A stretch of 64,000 nt of DNA from Cohnella sp. OV330 (GCF_900112065.1 NZ_FOKE01000009.1:288672-352671), one strand, 5' to 3'. Shown: positions 37,265-47,078, numbered from the stretch's first letter. The notes: a model not told the origin generated them from the letters alone. Made by a program: numbers and translations.

Positions 37265-40200
37265 CTACTGGCGCGTCAGCATGAGCTTGTCGATCGCGAG
37301 CGTGTAGGCGTTGCTGCCCGGATCTTTGCCGGTGATCTGGAACTTGAACGTCTTGTTGCCCGAGGCGCCGATCGTGACGGTGCCGATACCGACGGTGTCA
37401 TAAAACGCGTTGGCGTCATACCAGTCGAGCGGGTTGCCGACCGCCGCCCCGTCCACGTACAACTGAGCCGTGCCGCGGTCCGGATGCTTTTTCACCCGCG
37501 CGCTGATCGCGTACGTGCCGGCTGCGGGCACGTTCACGGTATACTGCAGCCAATCGCCTACGGCGTTGAAGTTGCTGTAGCTCAGCGAGCCGCCGCTAGC
37601 CGCGGCGTCCGTTCCGTTCGTATACGAATCGCCGGATGTGACAGTCGTCGCGAGGCTCTCGGCCTCGTACGTGACCGGTTGCGGCGTCAGCGCGATGTAA
37701 TCGGTCGCGAGCGTATAGGAGGAGCTGGCCGCGTTTTTACCCGTTGACTGGAATCGGAACGCTTTGCTGCCCGCCGAAGCGAAAGTCACGCTGCCTAGGT
37801 CGACGGATACGTAGCCTTGAGCGCTCTGATACTCGTCGATCGGCGCGCCTTGGGCGGCGCCGTCAATGTATAGCTGCGCAATGCCGCGGTCCGGATGCTT
37901 CTTCACCTGCACCTTCACGTTGTAGGTGCCGGCCGCGGGCACGTTGACCGCGTATTGAATCCAGCCGCCTACGGAGACCGGGTTGCCGTAGCTGAGCGCG
38001 CCGTTGCTGGCCGCTGAATCGCTGCCGACCGTGCTAGTTCCGCCCGAAGACGTCGTGACCGGCGCGTTCTCCGCTTCGTACTTGACGGCTTCCGGCACCG
38101 GCGGAGGCAGCGTCCGGTCCGGCGTCTTGTACGTAAGCCGAATCGTGTCCGTGGCAAGCGTGTATTGGCCGCTAGCCGCGTTCTTGCCCGTCACCTGGAA
38201 CTTGAATGCCTTATCGCCCGCAGACGTAAAGGCGATATTGCCCAAGTTCACCTCGACGTAGCCCTGCGTCGCGGCGTACTCGTCGATCGGCGCGCCCTGC
38301 GCCGTGCCGTCGATGTACAGCTGCGCCGTCCCGCGGTCCGGATGCTTCTTGACTTGGACCTTGACGTTGTACGTGCCCGCGCTCGGCACGTTTACCGTGT
38401 ATTGCACCCAACCGCCGACGCCGCCGGCGTTGGCGTAATTCAACGCGCCGCCGCTGGCCGCCGAGTCGGTGCCGTTCTCCTGCGTGCCGCCCGAAGACAT
38501 CGCGACCGGCAGGCTCTCGGCCTCGTTCGCGATTCCGGACGAGACAGTGACGCTGCCCGTACCGCCCGTTCCGATCGCCACGTCCGCCGCGATCGTCTTA
38601 TTCGCCGTGCGGTCGAACACGATGACCTTGCCCGTCGTGCCGGCCGTTCCCGTCGCATTCATCGTAATCGCGGAGCCGCTGGCGCTCACCGTGTACGCCG
38701 CGATCTTCTCGTCCGCGTACAGCACCTGCATGTCGGCCGATGCGTTGTCCTCCTGAATCCAGAACGCCTTGCCCTTGGACGTATTCTCGGCGAGGTTGAC
38801 CGGCAGGCCCGGCGACTTCAGCTGAGCGCCCGTATACCGGCCTTTGTACCGGTAATTGATATTGCCGCTGTCGTCCATTGTGACGTCTTCGACCAGATAG
38901 GTCTTGTTGCTGTCGAGCCAGCGCAGGTTCAGCGTCAGCTCCGTGGCCGCCGCCGTCTCGCCAGCCGCCGTCGCGATGACGAGCGCCTTGCTCTTGTCGT
39001 CCGACGCGTACATCCAGGCATACGGACCGGACGTGTCGAAGTTGGGCCCGGCGTACAGCGGCCGGGTCATGCCGTCCGTCAGTGCGACGATGCGCGGATT
39101 TTTGCGCCATTCGTTGAACTTCTTCAGCGTAGAGACGCCCGCCGCGCTCCAGGTGCTGGGATCCTTCGCGAACTTAATGACGCGCGCCAGCATGTAGGAG
39201 TAGTAGTCCTCGGTCTTGCCGGTCGTCAGGCCGCCGTAGTAGACCGAGTTCATCGGCAGGTAGCCGAAGCTGTCAAAGCCGATGAGCATGCTCTTGTCGA
39301 CGTTGCCCTTGGCGGAAACGAAGCCATTGTCCCCGATATGCAGCAGTCCGACATTGCGGTCGCCTTGGGTCGGGTAATAGTCGACTTCGCTCGTTTCCTT
39401 CATCAGAAAGTCCGGATGGCGCGAGACGACGTCGTTCATGTAATTGCGCACGTTGACGTTTTTCCGGTAAACGCTGTCGCTCGGATGCGAGGTCGAGGTC
39501 GCCGTCGTGTTCGGCCAGAATTCGGTCAGGTCGATCATCTGATGCGAGAGGTGATAGTTCGGGATCATGAAGTCCTCGACCTGGCTGCGCTTGAACTCGA
39601 TGTTTGCGGGATCGGCCAGATCGCGCCCGGCGTTATGGTTGTCGCCGGTCATGCTGAACCACAGGCCGAACTTCATGCCCTGGGCGACGATCGTGTCCGT
39701 CAGCGCGGCGAGGTTGGAGGTGAACGCGCTCGCCGGCGTCGTCGTGTCGCGCGTCGTATTCCATAGGTCGTCGAGCATCACCATGTCCATGCCCGCTTGC
39801 ACGGCCTTCGGAATGACCGTGTTGCGATAATAGGACTCCGTGCGGTTGTTCAGCCATTCCCAGTCGTTGGTCGTGAAGACGGCCGTCGTATTGTGATATT
39901 TAAAGCGCTTACGAAAATGCTCTTCAACAGCCATGCGTCCGTCCAGAATATCGCCCTTAAATACGGTCATATCCACGGCGATATATTCGTAGGTCTCTCC
40001 CGGAAACAGCACGAGCTGCAGCGACCCCGGGTTCGTCGATACCTTTACGTTGTCGATGCCGCTCCAGGCGTTGATGTTGGCGAACGGGAGATTGTTCGTC
40101 CCGCCCTGCGTCTTCCAGTTCATCTCCGGCTGGATCGTCCAGCCATCGCCCGTGTTGTATTGGGTAATGGCGTTCTTGCCCGCATTCGGGGCGAGCGCGC

Positions 40201-40804
40201 CGGAGGTGCTGCTCCAGGTCATGTTGGGCACGTAGTAGAGGGTATGGGCATCGTTCGGAAAATTGAGCGCGATGATATCCGATGCCGATATCGTTTTCTC
40301 CGACGTGCCGTTGTTCTTGAGGACGTTCGAATATTTAAGGCCCGCCCGGTCGTTGTAAAGCTCGAACTTGAGCTGGACGGTTACGTTTTGCGGCGAAGTG
40401 CGGCTGATCGGAATGGTCAGCTGCTTGCCCCAGGTCGTGCCGAACTTCGTGATGTCGCTGACGGTATCCGCCCCGAGCGTCCAACCGCCGTCGTCCGCGT
40501 ACAGGTCGCTGCCGCCGTAGTTATAATAGAACAAATAACTGCTGCCGCTGCCCGTCAGATACTCCTTGCCCGCTTCTTTGTTGTAGAAGCTGGTCATCTC
40601 GATACTGCCGCCGCTGAACGTAATAACCGCCCGCAGCACGTCGTTCTCCAGCGTCCACGTATTGCCGCTCTTGACGATCGTCGAGCTCGCCGCGGCCGCT
40701 TTGGGCACCTGCGCCTCCTTCACGTACGGTATGCCTGTCAGCAGGAGGCTTACGACCATCGCGATACACAATCCAAGACGCATTCCCGCTTTCCAAATCA
40801 TCAT
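37265..40804 (-). CDS. secreted GH36-like glycoside hydrolase with three C-terminal CBM-like domains
   Basis: 1179 residues. Signal peptide (MRLGLCIAMVVSLLLTGIP), a beta-sandwich front part (45-330), a TIM-barrel catalytic part (about 330-620) with VMLDDLWNTT, GMKFGLWFSM, HQMIDLTEFW (likely nucleophile Asp, about 424) and MKETSEVDYY (likely acid/base Asp, about 471), a beta domain, then three related CBM6/35-like modules (about 763-895, 908-1035, 1045-1179; each with YEAE, VGGWIQY, KKHPDRG, AQLYIDG). GH36 alpha-galactosidase is the best guess; GH31/GH27-like is possible. ATG 40804 with AAGGGGAT. Last gene of the sugar operon. Confidence 0.75.
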   Translation of the reverse strand: MMIWKAGMRLGLCIAMVVSLLLTGIPYVKEAQVPKAAAASSTIVKSGNTWTLENDVLRAVITFSGGSIEMTSFYNKEAGKEYLTGSGSSYLFYYNYGGSDLYADDGGWTLGADTVSDITKFGTTWGKQLTIPISRTSPQNVTVQLKFELYNDRAGLKYSNVLKNNGTSEKTISASDIIALNFPNDAHTLYYVPNMTWSSTSGALAPNAGKNAITQYNTGDGWTIQPEMNWKTQGGTNNLPFANINAWSGIDNVKVSTNPGSLQLVLFPGETYEYIAVDMTVFKGDILDGRMAVEEHFRKRFKYHNTTAVFTTNDWEWLNNRTESYYRNTVIPKAVQAGMDMVMLDDLWNTTRDTTTPASAFTSNLAALTDTIVAQGMKFGLWFSMTGDNHNAGRDLADPANIEFKRSQVEDFMIPNYHLSHQMIDLTEFWPNTTATSTSHPSDSVYRKNVNVRNYMNDVVSRHPDFLMKETSEVDYYPTQGDRNVGLLHIGDNGFVSAKGNVDKSMLIGFDSFGYLPMNSVYYGGLTTGKTEDYYSYMLARVIKFAKDPSTWSAAGVSTLKKFNEWRKNPRIVALTDGMTRPLYAGPNFDTSGPYAWMYASDDKSKALVIATAAGETAAATELTLNLRWLDSNKTYLVEDVTMDDSGNINYRYKGRYTGAQLKSPGLPVNLAENTSKGKAFWIQEDNASADMQVLYADEKIAAYTVSASGSAITMNATGTAGTTGKVIVFDRTANKTIAADVAIGTGGTGSVTVSSGIANEAESLPVAMSSGGTQENGTDSAASGGALNYANAGGVGGWVQYTVNVPSAGTYNVKVQVKKHPDRGTAQLYIDGTAQGAPIDEYAATQGYVEVNLGNIAFTSAGDKAFKFQVTGKNAASGQYTLATDTIRLTYKTPDRTLPPPVPEAVKYEAENAPVTTSSGGTSTVGSDSAASNGALSYGNPVSVGGWIQYAVNVPAAGTYNVKVQVKKHPDRGIAQLYIDGAAQGAPIDEYQSAQGYVSVDLGSVTFASAGSKAFRFQSTGKNAASSSYTLATDYIALTPQPVTYEAESLATTVTSGDSYTNGTDAAASGGSLSYSNFNAVGDWLQYTVNVPAAGTYAISARVKKHPDRGTAQLYVDGAAVGNPLDWYDANAFYDTVGIGTVTIGASGNKTFKFQITGKDPGSNAYTLAIDKLMLTRQ

Positions 40805-40834
40805 CCAAATCCCCTTTCGGCATATTGAAATAGA

Positions 40835-40881
40835 CCCGCAAGCCGCCTGCGGCGGCTCGCGCAACCTTAGAGGCTTGCGGG
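40835..40881 (-). promoter_or_regulatory. intra-operon hairpin between lipoprotein and glycosidase genes
   Basis: CCCGCAAGCC (40835-40844) pairs perfectly with GGCTTGCGGG (40872-40881), with an inner GCCGCC/GGCGGC stem. No T-run follows on the minus strand, so it is probably an mRNA-stabilising or partial-termination element that sets a high lipoprotein:enzyme ratio. Confidence 0.55.
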
Positions 40882-40910
40882 CCCGGTGAAACCGTCTTAT
40901 ATAAAGCGCT

Positions 40911-42536
40911 TTACTTGCCGAGCGAATTCATGAAGTCGACGTATTCCTTCTCGGCGTCCGCCGTAGCCGGATACCATTCCTTCTCGAGGAAGTCCTTGAA
41001 CTGCTGCTCGTCGATGCTGCCCGTGATGTACGCGATCTCCTTGTCGTCCTTCTTCTTGACGAGATCGGGGATGGTGCCGTTCAGGTTCAGGATCTTAGGC
41101 GAGCGCACCGCAGGGACGTTGACGACGGTCATTTGCGCGAGCGCGTCGTCCAACTGCTTCTTGTAAATGGCCAGACGTTCCGGCGTATCCGCGTTGACGA
41201 TTGAAGCGCCGTCGCCGTTGATGGCATTGGCAGGCGTCATGTACGAGCTCGTGAGCGTCCCGAGCTTCGTCGTCTGGTCCGCGGTCCGAACGACCGCTTT
41301 GGTGGCCGGATCGTAGCTGTCGTAGGTCAGGCCTTTCACGCCAAGCTGGAACAGCGTGTTGGCTTCCGCCGTATTGCCCCAGTCGAGGAACTTCAGCACG
41401 TCGTCGACCTTCTTCGAGCCCTTCGGAATCATCCAGCCGCCCCACATCGCCGGCGTGACCCAGTCCGACGCGACGCCCTTTTCGTCTTTCAGAACGCCAT
41501 GGTAAGAGAAAATCTTTTCGGAATCCGGAAGCTTGCTGATGTTGCCCAGCACGGCCGATTGGTGGCCGTAGACGATGCCGACCTTGTACTGGTTCAGCTT
41601 TTCCGTGTCGACGTAGATCTTGTTGATCAGGAACTCCGGATCGATCAGCTTCTCGTCGTTCAACTGCTTGAGATAAGTGAGGTAAGGAATGTAGCCGGAC
41701 ATCTTTTCGCGGATCTTGTACTGGCCGTCCGTGTCCTTGACGCCGTCAACGACCGGCAGGTCGAACGCCGCCGCCAGGAAGTTCGTGGCATTCCAGATCG
41801 TGTTGCGTCCGAGATCCGGACCGGAGAGCGACAGGCCGTACGTGTCGGCTTTGCCGTTGCCGTCGGGATCGTTTTTGGCGAACGCCCGCACGACGTTCGT
41901 GAACTCCTCGAGGTTCGTCGGCGCCTTGAGACCCAGCTTATCCAGCCATTGCTGGTTGATCATGTAGCCCCAGTGATTGACGACGTTCGTTCTCGGGATG
42001 ATGTAGGTTTTGCCGTCGTTGACCGACTTGACCGCGTTCCACATATCCGGCGTGATGTTTTTCATCAGGTTAGGGTAATTGGCGATCTTGTCGTCCAGCG
42101 GCTCGAGGAGCCCGTTTTGCGCCCACTTTTCCATGTTCGCGTCCGCGCCGTTGCCTGCCGTGCCCCAGTTGTAGATCACGTCGGGCAGATCGCCCGAGGC
42201 CATGACGACCTGGAGCTTGTCCACGTAGTTGTTGATCGGCGGCGCTTCGATCTCGAGCTTCACGTTCGCCAGCTTGCCGGCTTCCGCGACGACGGGGTTG
42301 TTGTCGAGGACGACGTCCGCGTTCACCCGGTTGAACATCTTGATCGTCACCGGATCCTTCTGGCCGGCCGATGCGGAAGCGGGGGCCGAGGAGGAGGCGG
42401 CAGCGGATCCGGAAGGCGCAGCTTCGCTCGAGCTGCCGGCGTCGTTGTTGTTGCCAGAGGAGCAGGCGGCGAGCGCGGAAGACATGAGCATTGCGGATAC
42501 TAGCAGGCTTGCCCGGTTAATGCGTTTGTTTCTCAT
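40911..42536 (-). CDS. LplA-type oligosaccharide-binding lipoprotein
   Basis: 541-residue extracellular solute-binding protein with a lipoprotein signal (MLMSSALAACSSG, Cys about 24) and a Ser/Ala linker. It is of the large LplA/YtcQ type (GDLPDVIYNWGT, YGLSLSGPDLG, GWMIPKGSKKVDDVLKFLDW) found beside LplB/LplC permeases in Paenibacillaceae and binds oligosaccharides. ATG 42536 has eight-base spacing from GAAGGGG; ATG 42542 is too close. No ATPase gene is present; such importers share MsmX-type ATPases encoded elsewhere. Confidence 0.9.
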   Translation of the reverse strand: MRNKRINRASLLVSAMLMSSALAACSSGNNNDAGSSSEAAPSGSAAASSSAPASASAGQKDPVTIKMFNRVNADVVLDNNPVVAEAGKLANVKLEIEAPPINNYVDKLQVVMASGDLPDVIYNWGTAGNGADANMEKWAQNGLLEPLDDKIANYPNLMKNITPDMWNAVKSVNDGKTYIIPRTNVVNHWGYMINQQWLDKLGLKAPTNLEEFTNVVRAFAKNDPDGNGKADTYGLSLSGPDLGRNTIWNATNFLAAAFDLPVVDGVKDTDGQYKIREKMSGYIPYLTYLKQLNDEKLIDPEFLINKIYVDTEKLNQYKVGIVYGHQSAVLGNISKLPDSEKIFSYHGVLKDEKGVASDWVTPAMWGGWMIPKGSKKVDDVLKFLDWGNTAEANTLFQLGVKGLTYDSYDPATKAVVRTADQTTKLGTLTSSYMTPANAINGDGASIVNADTPERLAIYKKQLDDALAQMTVVNVPAVRSPKILNLNGTIPDLVKKKDDKEIAYITGSIDEQQFKDFLEKEWYPATADAEKEYVDFMNSLGK

Positions 42537-42608
42537 GTTCATATCCCCTTCAAATTATGTTTTTTATAGTTAAGCCGCAGTAAATCTCGGCCTTCACCCG
42601 AGCGAGGT

Positions 42609-43481
42609 CTAGCCTTTGATGGAGCCGATGAGCATGCCCTTCATGAAGTACTTCTGCATGAACGGGAAGATCAGGATGATCGGCAGCGTCGAGAAGATGA
42701 TGATCGCCATCTTGATCGTGAACTCCGTCACCCCGGAGTTGCTGGCGTCCAGCACGTCCCGCGCGACCCCGCCGCTGTCGACGACGAGGTCTCGGACAAT
42801 GAGCATGAGCGGCCACAGGTCCCGTTTCGACGTATAGATAATGGCGTTAAAGAACGTGTTCCACTGGGTGACCGCGTGGAAGATGACGAACGTGGCGATC
42901 GCGGGCTTGGATAGCGGCACGATGATGCGGGCCAATATCGTCAGCTCGTTGGCGCCGTCGAGCGAAGCCGATTCCTCCAAGCTCGCGGGGATGCTGCCGA
43001 TGAAGCTTTTCATCAGGATCAGGTTGTAGGCGCCGAGCGCGCCGGGAAGAATCAAGGCCCACAGCGTGTTGTACATGTCGAGCGAGCGGATGAGGTAGAA
43101 GTTCGGGATCAACCCGCCGTTGAAAAACATCGTGAAGGTGATGAGCAGCAGAATGACGTTGCGTCCCTTCAGATCGGTTTTTGAAAGCGGATACGCGGTA
43201 ATCAGCATTAAAAAGATGTTCAAGGCGACGCCCGCGACCGTGATGATGATCGTATTGCGATAGCCGGTCCAGAGCACCGACATCTTGAAGATCTGCCGAT
43301 AGGCGCCGAACTCGACGTGGGTCGGGATCATGCGGAGCGGATGCGCCAGGTAGTCCGTGTAGGGCGTGACCGAGTAAGCGGCCACGTAGACGAACGGGAA
43401 CAGGCACAGGAGCGCGAACAGCGTGATGACGAAGTAGTTCACGGAATCGAAAATTTTATCGCTGCGAGAGCGGATGTTCAC
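42609..43481 (-). CDS. carbohydrate ABC permease, LplC/YtcP type
   Basis: 290 residues, six membrane helices, MetI-type fold with the EAA loop EESASLDGANELTILARIIVPLSKP near residue 190 (EESASLDGANE is the key part). It pairs with the upstream LplB-type permease gene. Its N-terminus (PFVYVAAYSVTPYTDYLAHP) is typical of the YtcP group. Lies 30 bases after the LplB gene and 72 before the lipoprotein gene in one operon. Confidence 0.93.
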   Translation of the reverse strand: MNIRSRSDKIFDSVNYFVITLFALLCLFPFVYVAAYSVTPYTDYLAHPLRMIPTHVEFGAYRQIFKMSVLWTGYRNTIIITVAGVALNIFLMLITAYPLSKTDLKGRNVILLLITFTMFFNGGLIPNFYLIRSLDMYNTLWALILPGALGAYNLILMKSFIGSIPASLEESASLDGANELTILARIIVPLSKPAIATFVIFHAVTQWNTFFNAIIYTSKRDLWPLMLIVRDLVVDSGGVARDVLDASNSGVTEFTIKMAIIIFSTLPIILIFPFMQKYFMKGMLIGSIKG

Positions 43482-43511
43482 GGGAGAAGCCTCCTTTCTG
43501 GGCGCGTGGCC

Positions 43512-44429
43512 TTACCAAATGCCGTCTTCCTTCATCCACTTGGCGATCCGGTTGCTCGCGATCAGGAAGATGAGGCCGATCGCCGAGGTGAACAGCCCGA
43601 CCGTGGCGCCGAAGGAGAAGCGGCCGCCGAGGATGCCGACGCGGTAGGCGTACGTCTCGAACACTTCGGATACGTGGAGGTTCATCGGATTTTGGAGGAC
43701 GAAGATCTGCTCGAAGCCATTATTCATGATGTGGCCCAGACGCAGGATGATGAGGACGACGATCGTCGACTTGATGCCGGGCACCGTGATATGCCACAGC
43801 CGCTTCAGCCGGCTCGCGCCGTCGATGCTCGCGGCTTCGTACAGCTCGGTGTTGATGGAAGCCATCGCGGCAAGATAGATGATGCTCTCCCAACCGGAAT
43901 CCTTCCAGATGCTGCTGAGCACGACGAGCGGCCTGAAGAAGGCGTTGTCCGCCAGGAAGAAGACGGGCTCGATGCCGAGCTGCTGCAGGAAGAGGTTGAA
44001 CACGCCCCAGGTCGGCGACAGGAAGTTAACCAGGATGCCCCCGATGACGACCCAGGAGATGAAGTGGGGCAGGTAGATCAGCGTCTGGCTGAACTTCTGG
44101 TAAGTCCGGTTGCGCATCTCGTTCAGGAACAGCGCGAGCAAGATCGGGAACGGGAAGCCGAACAGGAGCTTCAGGAAGCTCAGGTACAGCGAGTTCAGGA
44201 ATACCGTGTAGAAGTCGTCGAGGCCGAACATGTACTTGAAGTTCTCCATCCCGATCCAGGGACTGTGCAGGATGCCCCTGGCGAAGTTGAAGTCCTTGAA
44301 AGCGATGACGACGCCGTACATGGGGATGTAGTTAAAAATCAGGAAGTAGGCGATTCCGGGCAAGAGCATGAGGTAGAGATACTTCTTCTTGTTGAGGTAA
44401 CGAAACGTCGATCTAAGACTGTTCGTCAT
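43512..44429 (-). CDS. carbohydrate ABC permease, LplB/YteP type
   Basis: 305 residues with six helices and the EAA loop AASIDGASRLKRLWHITVPG near residue 200. N-terminal NKKKYLYLMLLPGIAYFLIFNYIPMYG is characteristic of the LplB/YteP group (shown here as its key parts NKKKYLYLML and NYIPMYG). Starts 45 bases after the GH130 gene. Partner of the LplC-type permease. Confidence 0.92.
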   Translation of the reverse strand: MTNSLRSTFRYLNKKKYLYLMLLPGIAYFLIFNYIPMYGVVIAFKDFNFARGILHSPWIGMENFKYMFGLDDFYTVFLNSLYLSFLKLLFGFPFPILLALFLNEMRNRTYQKFSQTLIYLPHFISWVVIGGILVNFLSPTWGVFNLFLQQLGIEPVFFLADNAFFRPLVVLSSIWKDSGWESIIYLAAMASINTELYEAASIDGASRLKRLWHITVPGIKSTIVVLIILRLGHIMNNGFEQIFVLQNPMNLHVSEVFETYAYRVGILGGRFSFGATVGLFTSAIGLIFLIASNRIAKWMKEDGIW

Positions 44430-44473
44430 GGAGTTTCACTTCCCCGCGTGTCAGAGTGAGAGGTTGGCGATGC

Positions 44474-45475
44474 TTAACCCTTGAGGCAAAGGGAAATCAA
44501 GTCGTTGACGTCCGCGGTGGCCAGGCACTCGTACGTGTCTCCCGCGCCGTAGTAGATTTTCACCTCGCCCGTGTCCTCCAGGATCATGCCGCCGGGAAAA
44601 ATGACGTGGTTGCGGAATCCGCCGTCCTTCTCGTAGTCCGCATCCGGCGCGAGCAGCGGCTCCTTGTACATGCCGACGACGCGCTTCGGATCGTCCAGGT
44701 CGAGCAGCATGATGCCGGCGGTGTACCGCTTTTTCCAGGTCGGCTCCCAGCCGTTCTTGCCGCGCGACGGATCGATGTCCACCGCGTGGAACGTCGTCAG
44801 CCATCCCTTCGGCGTCTTGATCGGCGGCGCCGCCGGACCGAGCTTGGCGTTGGCGAACGGCACTTGCTCGACCGCCAGCAGCAGGTCGGAGTTGCCCCAG
44901 TACTTCAGGTCGGCCGAGTCGGAGATCCAGATGTCGAAGCGCTCCTCGCCTCCGCGGCTGTAGATCGTGAAGGGACGCTCGAGCCGGAGGTAGCGCCCGT
45001 TTCTTTTCTCGGGAAACAGCACCATGTTCCGGTTGTCCGGCACGCTCAGGCTGATCACCTCGAACTTCTCGAAGTCGTCCGTCACCGCGATGCCGCCGCG
45101 GATGCCGTGCCCGGTGTCCACCGCGAAGCACATATAACAGCGGCCGTCGATGACGGTGAGCCTCGGATCGTACGTCCGGATGATGTCCTCGCCCTCGAGG
45201 CTGAAGCACGGCTCGGGACGAACCTCCCAGTGGATGCCGTCGTCGCTGTAGGCGAGACCCAGGTTGGTCGTGTCGATGGGTGACAGCGTTTTCAAGTCTT
45301 CCTGACCGTAGTCGTTGCGGAATACCATCACGTACTTGCCCTGGAACTTCGTCACGCCGGCGTTGAATACCAGGGCGGGATTATAAGGGACTTGCTTGCT
45401 GGTCAGAATGGGGTTGTTCGGATGGCGAACGATCAAAGAACTGGACTTCAGGGCACCGATGGTCGGCAAACTCAT
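44474..45475 (-). CDS. GH130-family beta-mannoside phosphorylase
   Basis: 333-residue cytosolic five-bladed beta-propeller enzyme. Family marks: HPNNPILTS near the start, VFNAGVTKFQGKYVMVFRN, YSDDGIHW, TYDPRLTVIDGRCYMCF (Asp in YDPR), FPEKRNGRYLRLERP and FPGGMILEDTGEVKIYYGAGD. GH130 members phosphorolyse or hydrolyse beta-mannosidic bonds, giving mannose 1-phosphate. First gene of the operon, GGGAGGAT ahead of the ATG. With an outside alpha-galactosidase-like enzyme and an importer, it fits use of galactomannan-type oligosaccharides. Confidence 0.92.
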   Translation of the reverse strand: MSLPTIGALKSSSLIVRHPNNPILTSKQVPYNPALVFNAGVTKFQGKYVMVFRNDYGQEDLKTLSPIDTTNLGLAYSDDGIHWEVRPEPCFSLEGEDIIRTYDPRLTVIDGRCYMCFAVDTGHGIRGGIAVTDDFEKFEVISLSVPDNRNMVLFPEKRNGRYLRLERPFTIYSRGGEERFDIWISDSADLKYWGNSDLLLAVEQVPFANAKLGPAAPPIKTPKGWLTTFHAVDIDPSRGKNGWEPTWKKRYTAGIMLLDLDDPKRVVGMYKEPLLAPDADYEKDGGFRNHVIFPGGMILEDTGEVKIYYGAGDTYECLATADVNDLISLCLKG

Positions 45476-45602
45476 GCGATAAATCCTCCCGGCAAAAATA
45501 ATTTCTTGATGAAGACACCCCTAGTGTATGGTATATTCTAGCTGCGAATGGCCCGGATTTTTATGAAAATATCCCGTTTTTTTATCATTTGGGAGGGTTT
45601 TT

Positions 45603-46478
45603 ATGACCGTTTTTCCTGTCAATAAAAACTTGAGCGACTATGAGATGATCGAACGCGACTTCCCGTTCTACGTCTCCATCAATGAGATTCGCCGCTTCTA
45701 TCCCGCGCATCGCCACGACTTTTTGGAGTGCTCGCTCGTGATCGAAGGAGAGGGCTACGAGAAGATTAACGGCGTCAATCACCCGATGAGCCGCGGCACG
45801 TTCACGCTGCTGCTCCCCTTCCAGATCCACGAGATCGTCACGACCTCCCAGCAGCCGCTGCGGCTGTTCAACTGCATGTTCGCCATGGAGCTGCTGATCG
45901 CCTCGTCGAAGGTCGAATCGTCGCATCTGCGGTCGCTGCTCATGGAGAACCAGCAGCCGTACATCCAGTTCGGCCCCGACGAGCTGGCGCCGCAGGAGCA
46001 GCTGTTCGCCGAGCTGCTGCGCGAATACGCGGGCGATCTGCCGTACCGCAAGGAGATGCTGCCGCTCCGCCTGCACGAGCTGCTCATCCGCTTCCAGCGC
46101 AAGCGGCTGGCGTTGACAAACAACGCGAGCTTGGCCGATCAGGAGGGGCGGGGCGGCTTCGTCTGGCCGATCCTCGAGTACATTCACTACAACTACCGGG
46201 AGGATCTGTCGCTGTCGGAGCTGTCCGAGCGCTTCGACCTTCATCCGACGCGGCTCAGCGTGGAGATCAAAAAGCACGCCGGCATCAACTTCCTGCACTT
46301 GCTGCATCACATTCGGATCCGGCATGCCTGCAGCCTGCTCGTCGCGACGGACATGAGCATCCTCGACATCGCGATGGAAGTCGGGTTCAGGTCGTACAAG
46401 GTGTTCGCGCGCACGTTTCGGGAGAACAAAGGAAAGACTCCCGGGGAGTATCGCCGGGAGCATATGCATTCGTATTGA
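45603..46478 (+). CDS. AraC-family transcriptional regulator of the sugar locus
   Basis: 291 residues: an N-terminal cupin sensor (YPAHRHDFLECSLVIEGEGYEKI, with key part HRHDFLECSLV at about 38) and a C-terminal double helix-turn-helix (about 195-291; LSLSELSERFDLHPTRLS, DIAMEVGFRSYKVFARTFR, GKTPGEYRR). Divergent from the GH130-importer operon, so it is the likely sugar-responsive activator. GGGAGGG at 45591 precedes the ATG. The 127-base spacer is AT-rich and must hold both promoters; no dyad was evident. A weak five-bp hairpin (46495-46509) follows; no strong terminator before ilvN. Confidence 0.92.
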   Translation: MTVFPVNKNLSDYEMIERDFPFYVSINEIRRFYPAHRHDFLECSLVIEGEGYEKINGVNHPMSRGTFTLLLPFQIHEIVTTSQQPLRLFNCMFAMELLIASSKVESSHLRSLLMENQQPYIQFGPDELAPQEQLFAELLREYAGDLPYRKEMLPLRLHELLIRFQRKRLALTNNASLADQEGRGGFVWPILEYIHYNYREDLSLSELSERFDLHPTRLSVEIKKHAGINFLHLLHHIRIRHACSLLVATDMSILDIAMEVGFRSYKVFARTFRENKGKTPGEYRREHMHSY

Positions 46479-46601
46479 GCGAGGATGGAGGAAGAGCCGG
46501 GAGACGGCTTTGTCCCGCGTGCGAATTGCAGGGAGAGCGGCGGGGAGGCGGCGTTGATTCAGCGTATGAATGCAGAGGAAATATCGGGTGCCGGCTTCGT
46601 T

Positions 46602-47078
46602 CTAGCGCGTCATTGCGGTCTCGCCCGTCCGGGCGATCTCCAGAATGCCGTAGGCCTGGAGCAAGGTCAGCAGGGCGTCGTTTTTCTCCCGGTCGCCGAC
46701 GGCCTGGATCATCATCGTCTCGGGCCCGACGTCGACGACCGCGCAGCGGAACGTCTCGATCAGGCCCCGGACGGACGCCCTCGACGCTGGCGGCACCGAA
46801 AGGCGGACCAGCATCAGCTCGCGCGCCACGGCGGGCGTGTCGCCGAGCGGCGAGACGGAGACGACGTCGATCAGCTTGCGGAGCTGGCTGGCGATCTGTC
46901 CGAGCTCCCGCTCGCTGCCGCGGACCGCGACGACGAGCCGGGAATGCGCCTCGAGCTCCGACGTGCCGACGGTGACGCTGTCGATGTTGTAGCCGCGGCG
47001 CGAAAATAGGCCGCTGACCCGCTGCAGCACGCCGGGGCGGTCCCGCACGAGCACGCTCAAATAATGCCGGTCCGTCAT
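46602..47078 (-). CDS. ilvN: acetolactate synthase small (regulatory) subunit
   Basis: 158-residue ACT-domain protein that stimulates the large subunit and gives valine feedback inhibition. Starts HYLSVLVRDRPGVLQRVSGLF (key part VRDRPGVLQRV), then FSRRGYNIDSVTVG, the standard ACT pattern, and a C-terminal ACT-like half. ATG overlaps the ilvB stop by four bases (ATGA). No ilvC or leu gene follows; convergent with the AraC gene. Confidence 0.95.
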   Translation of the reverse strand: MTDRHYLSVLVRDRPGVLQRVSGLFSRRGYNIDSVTVGTSELEAHSRLVVAVRGSERELGQIASQLRKLIDVVSVSPLGDTPAVARELMLVRLSVPPASRASVRGLIETFRCAVVDVGPETMMIQAVGDREKNDALLTLLQAYGILEIARTGETAMTR

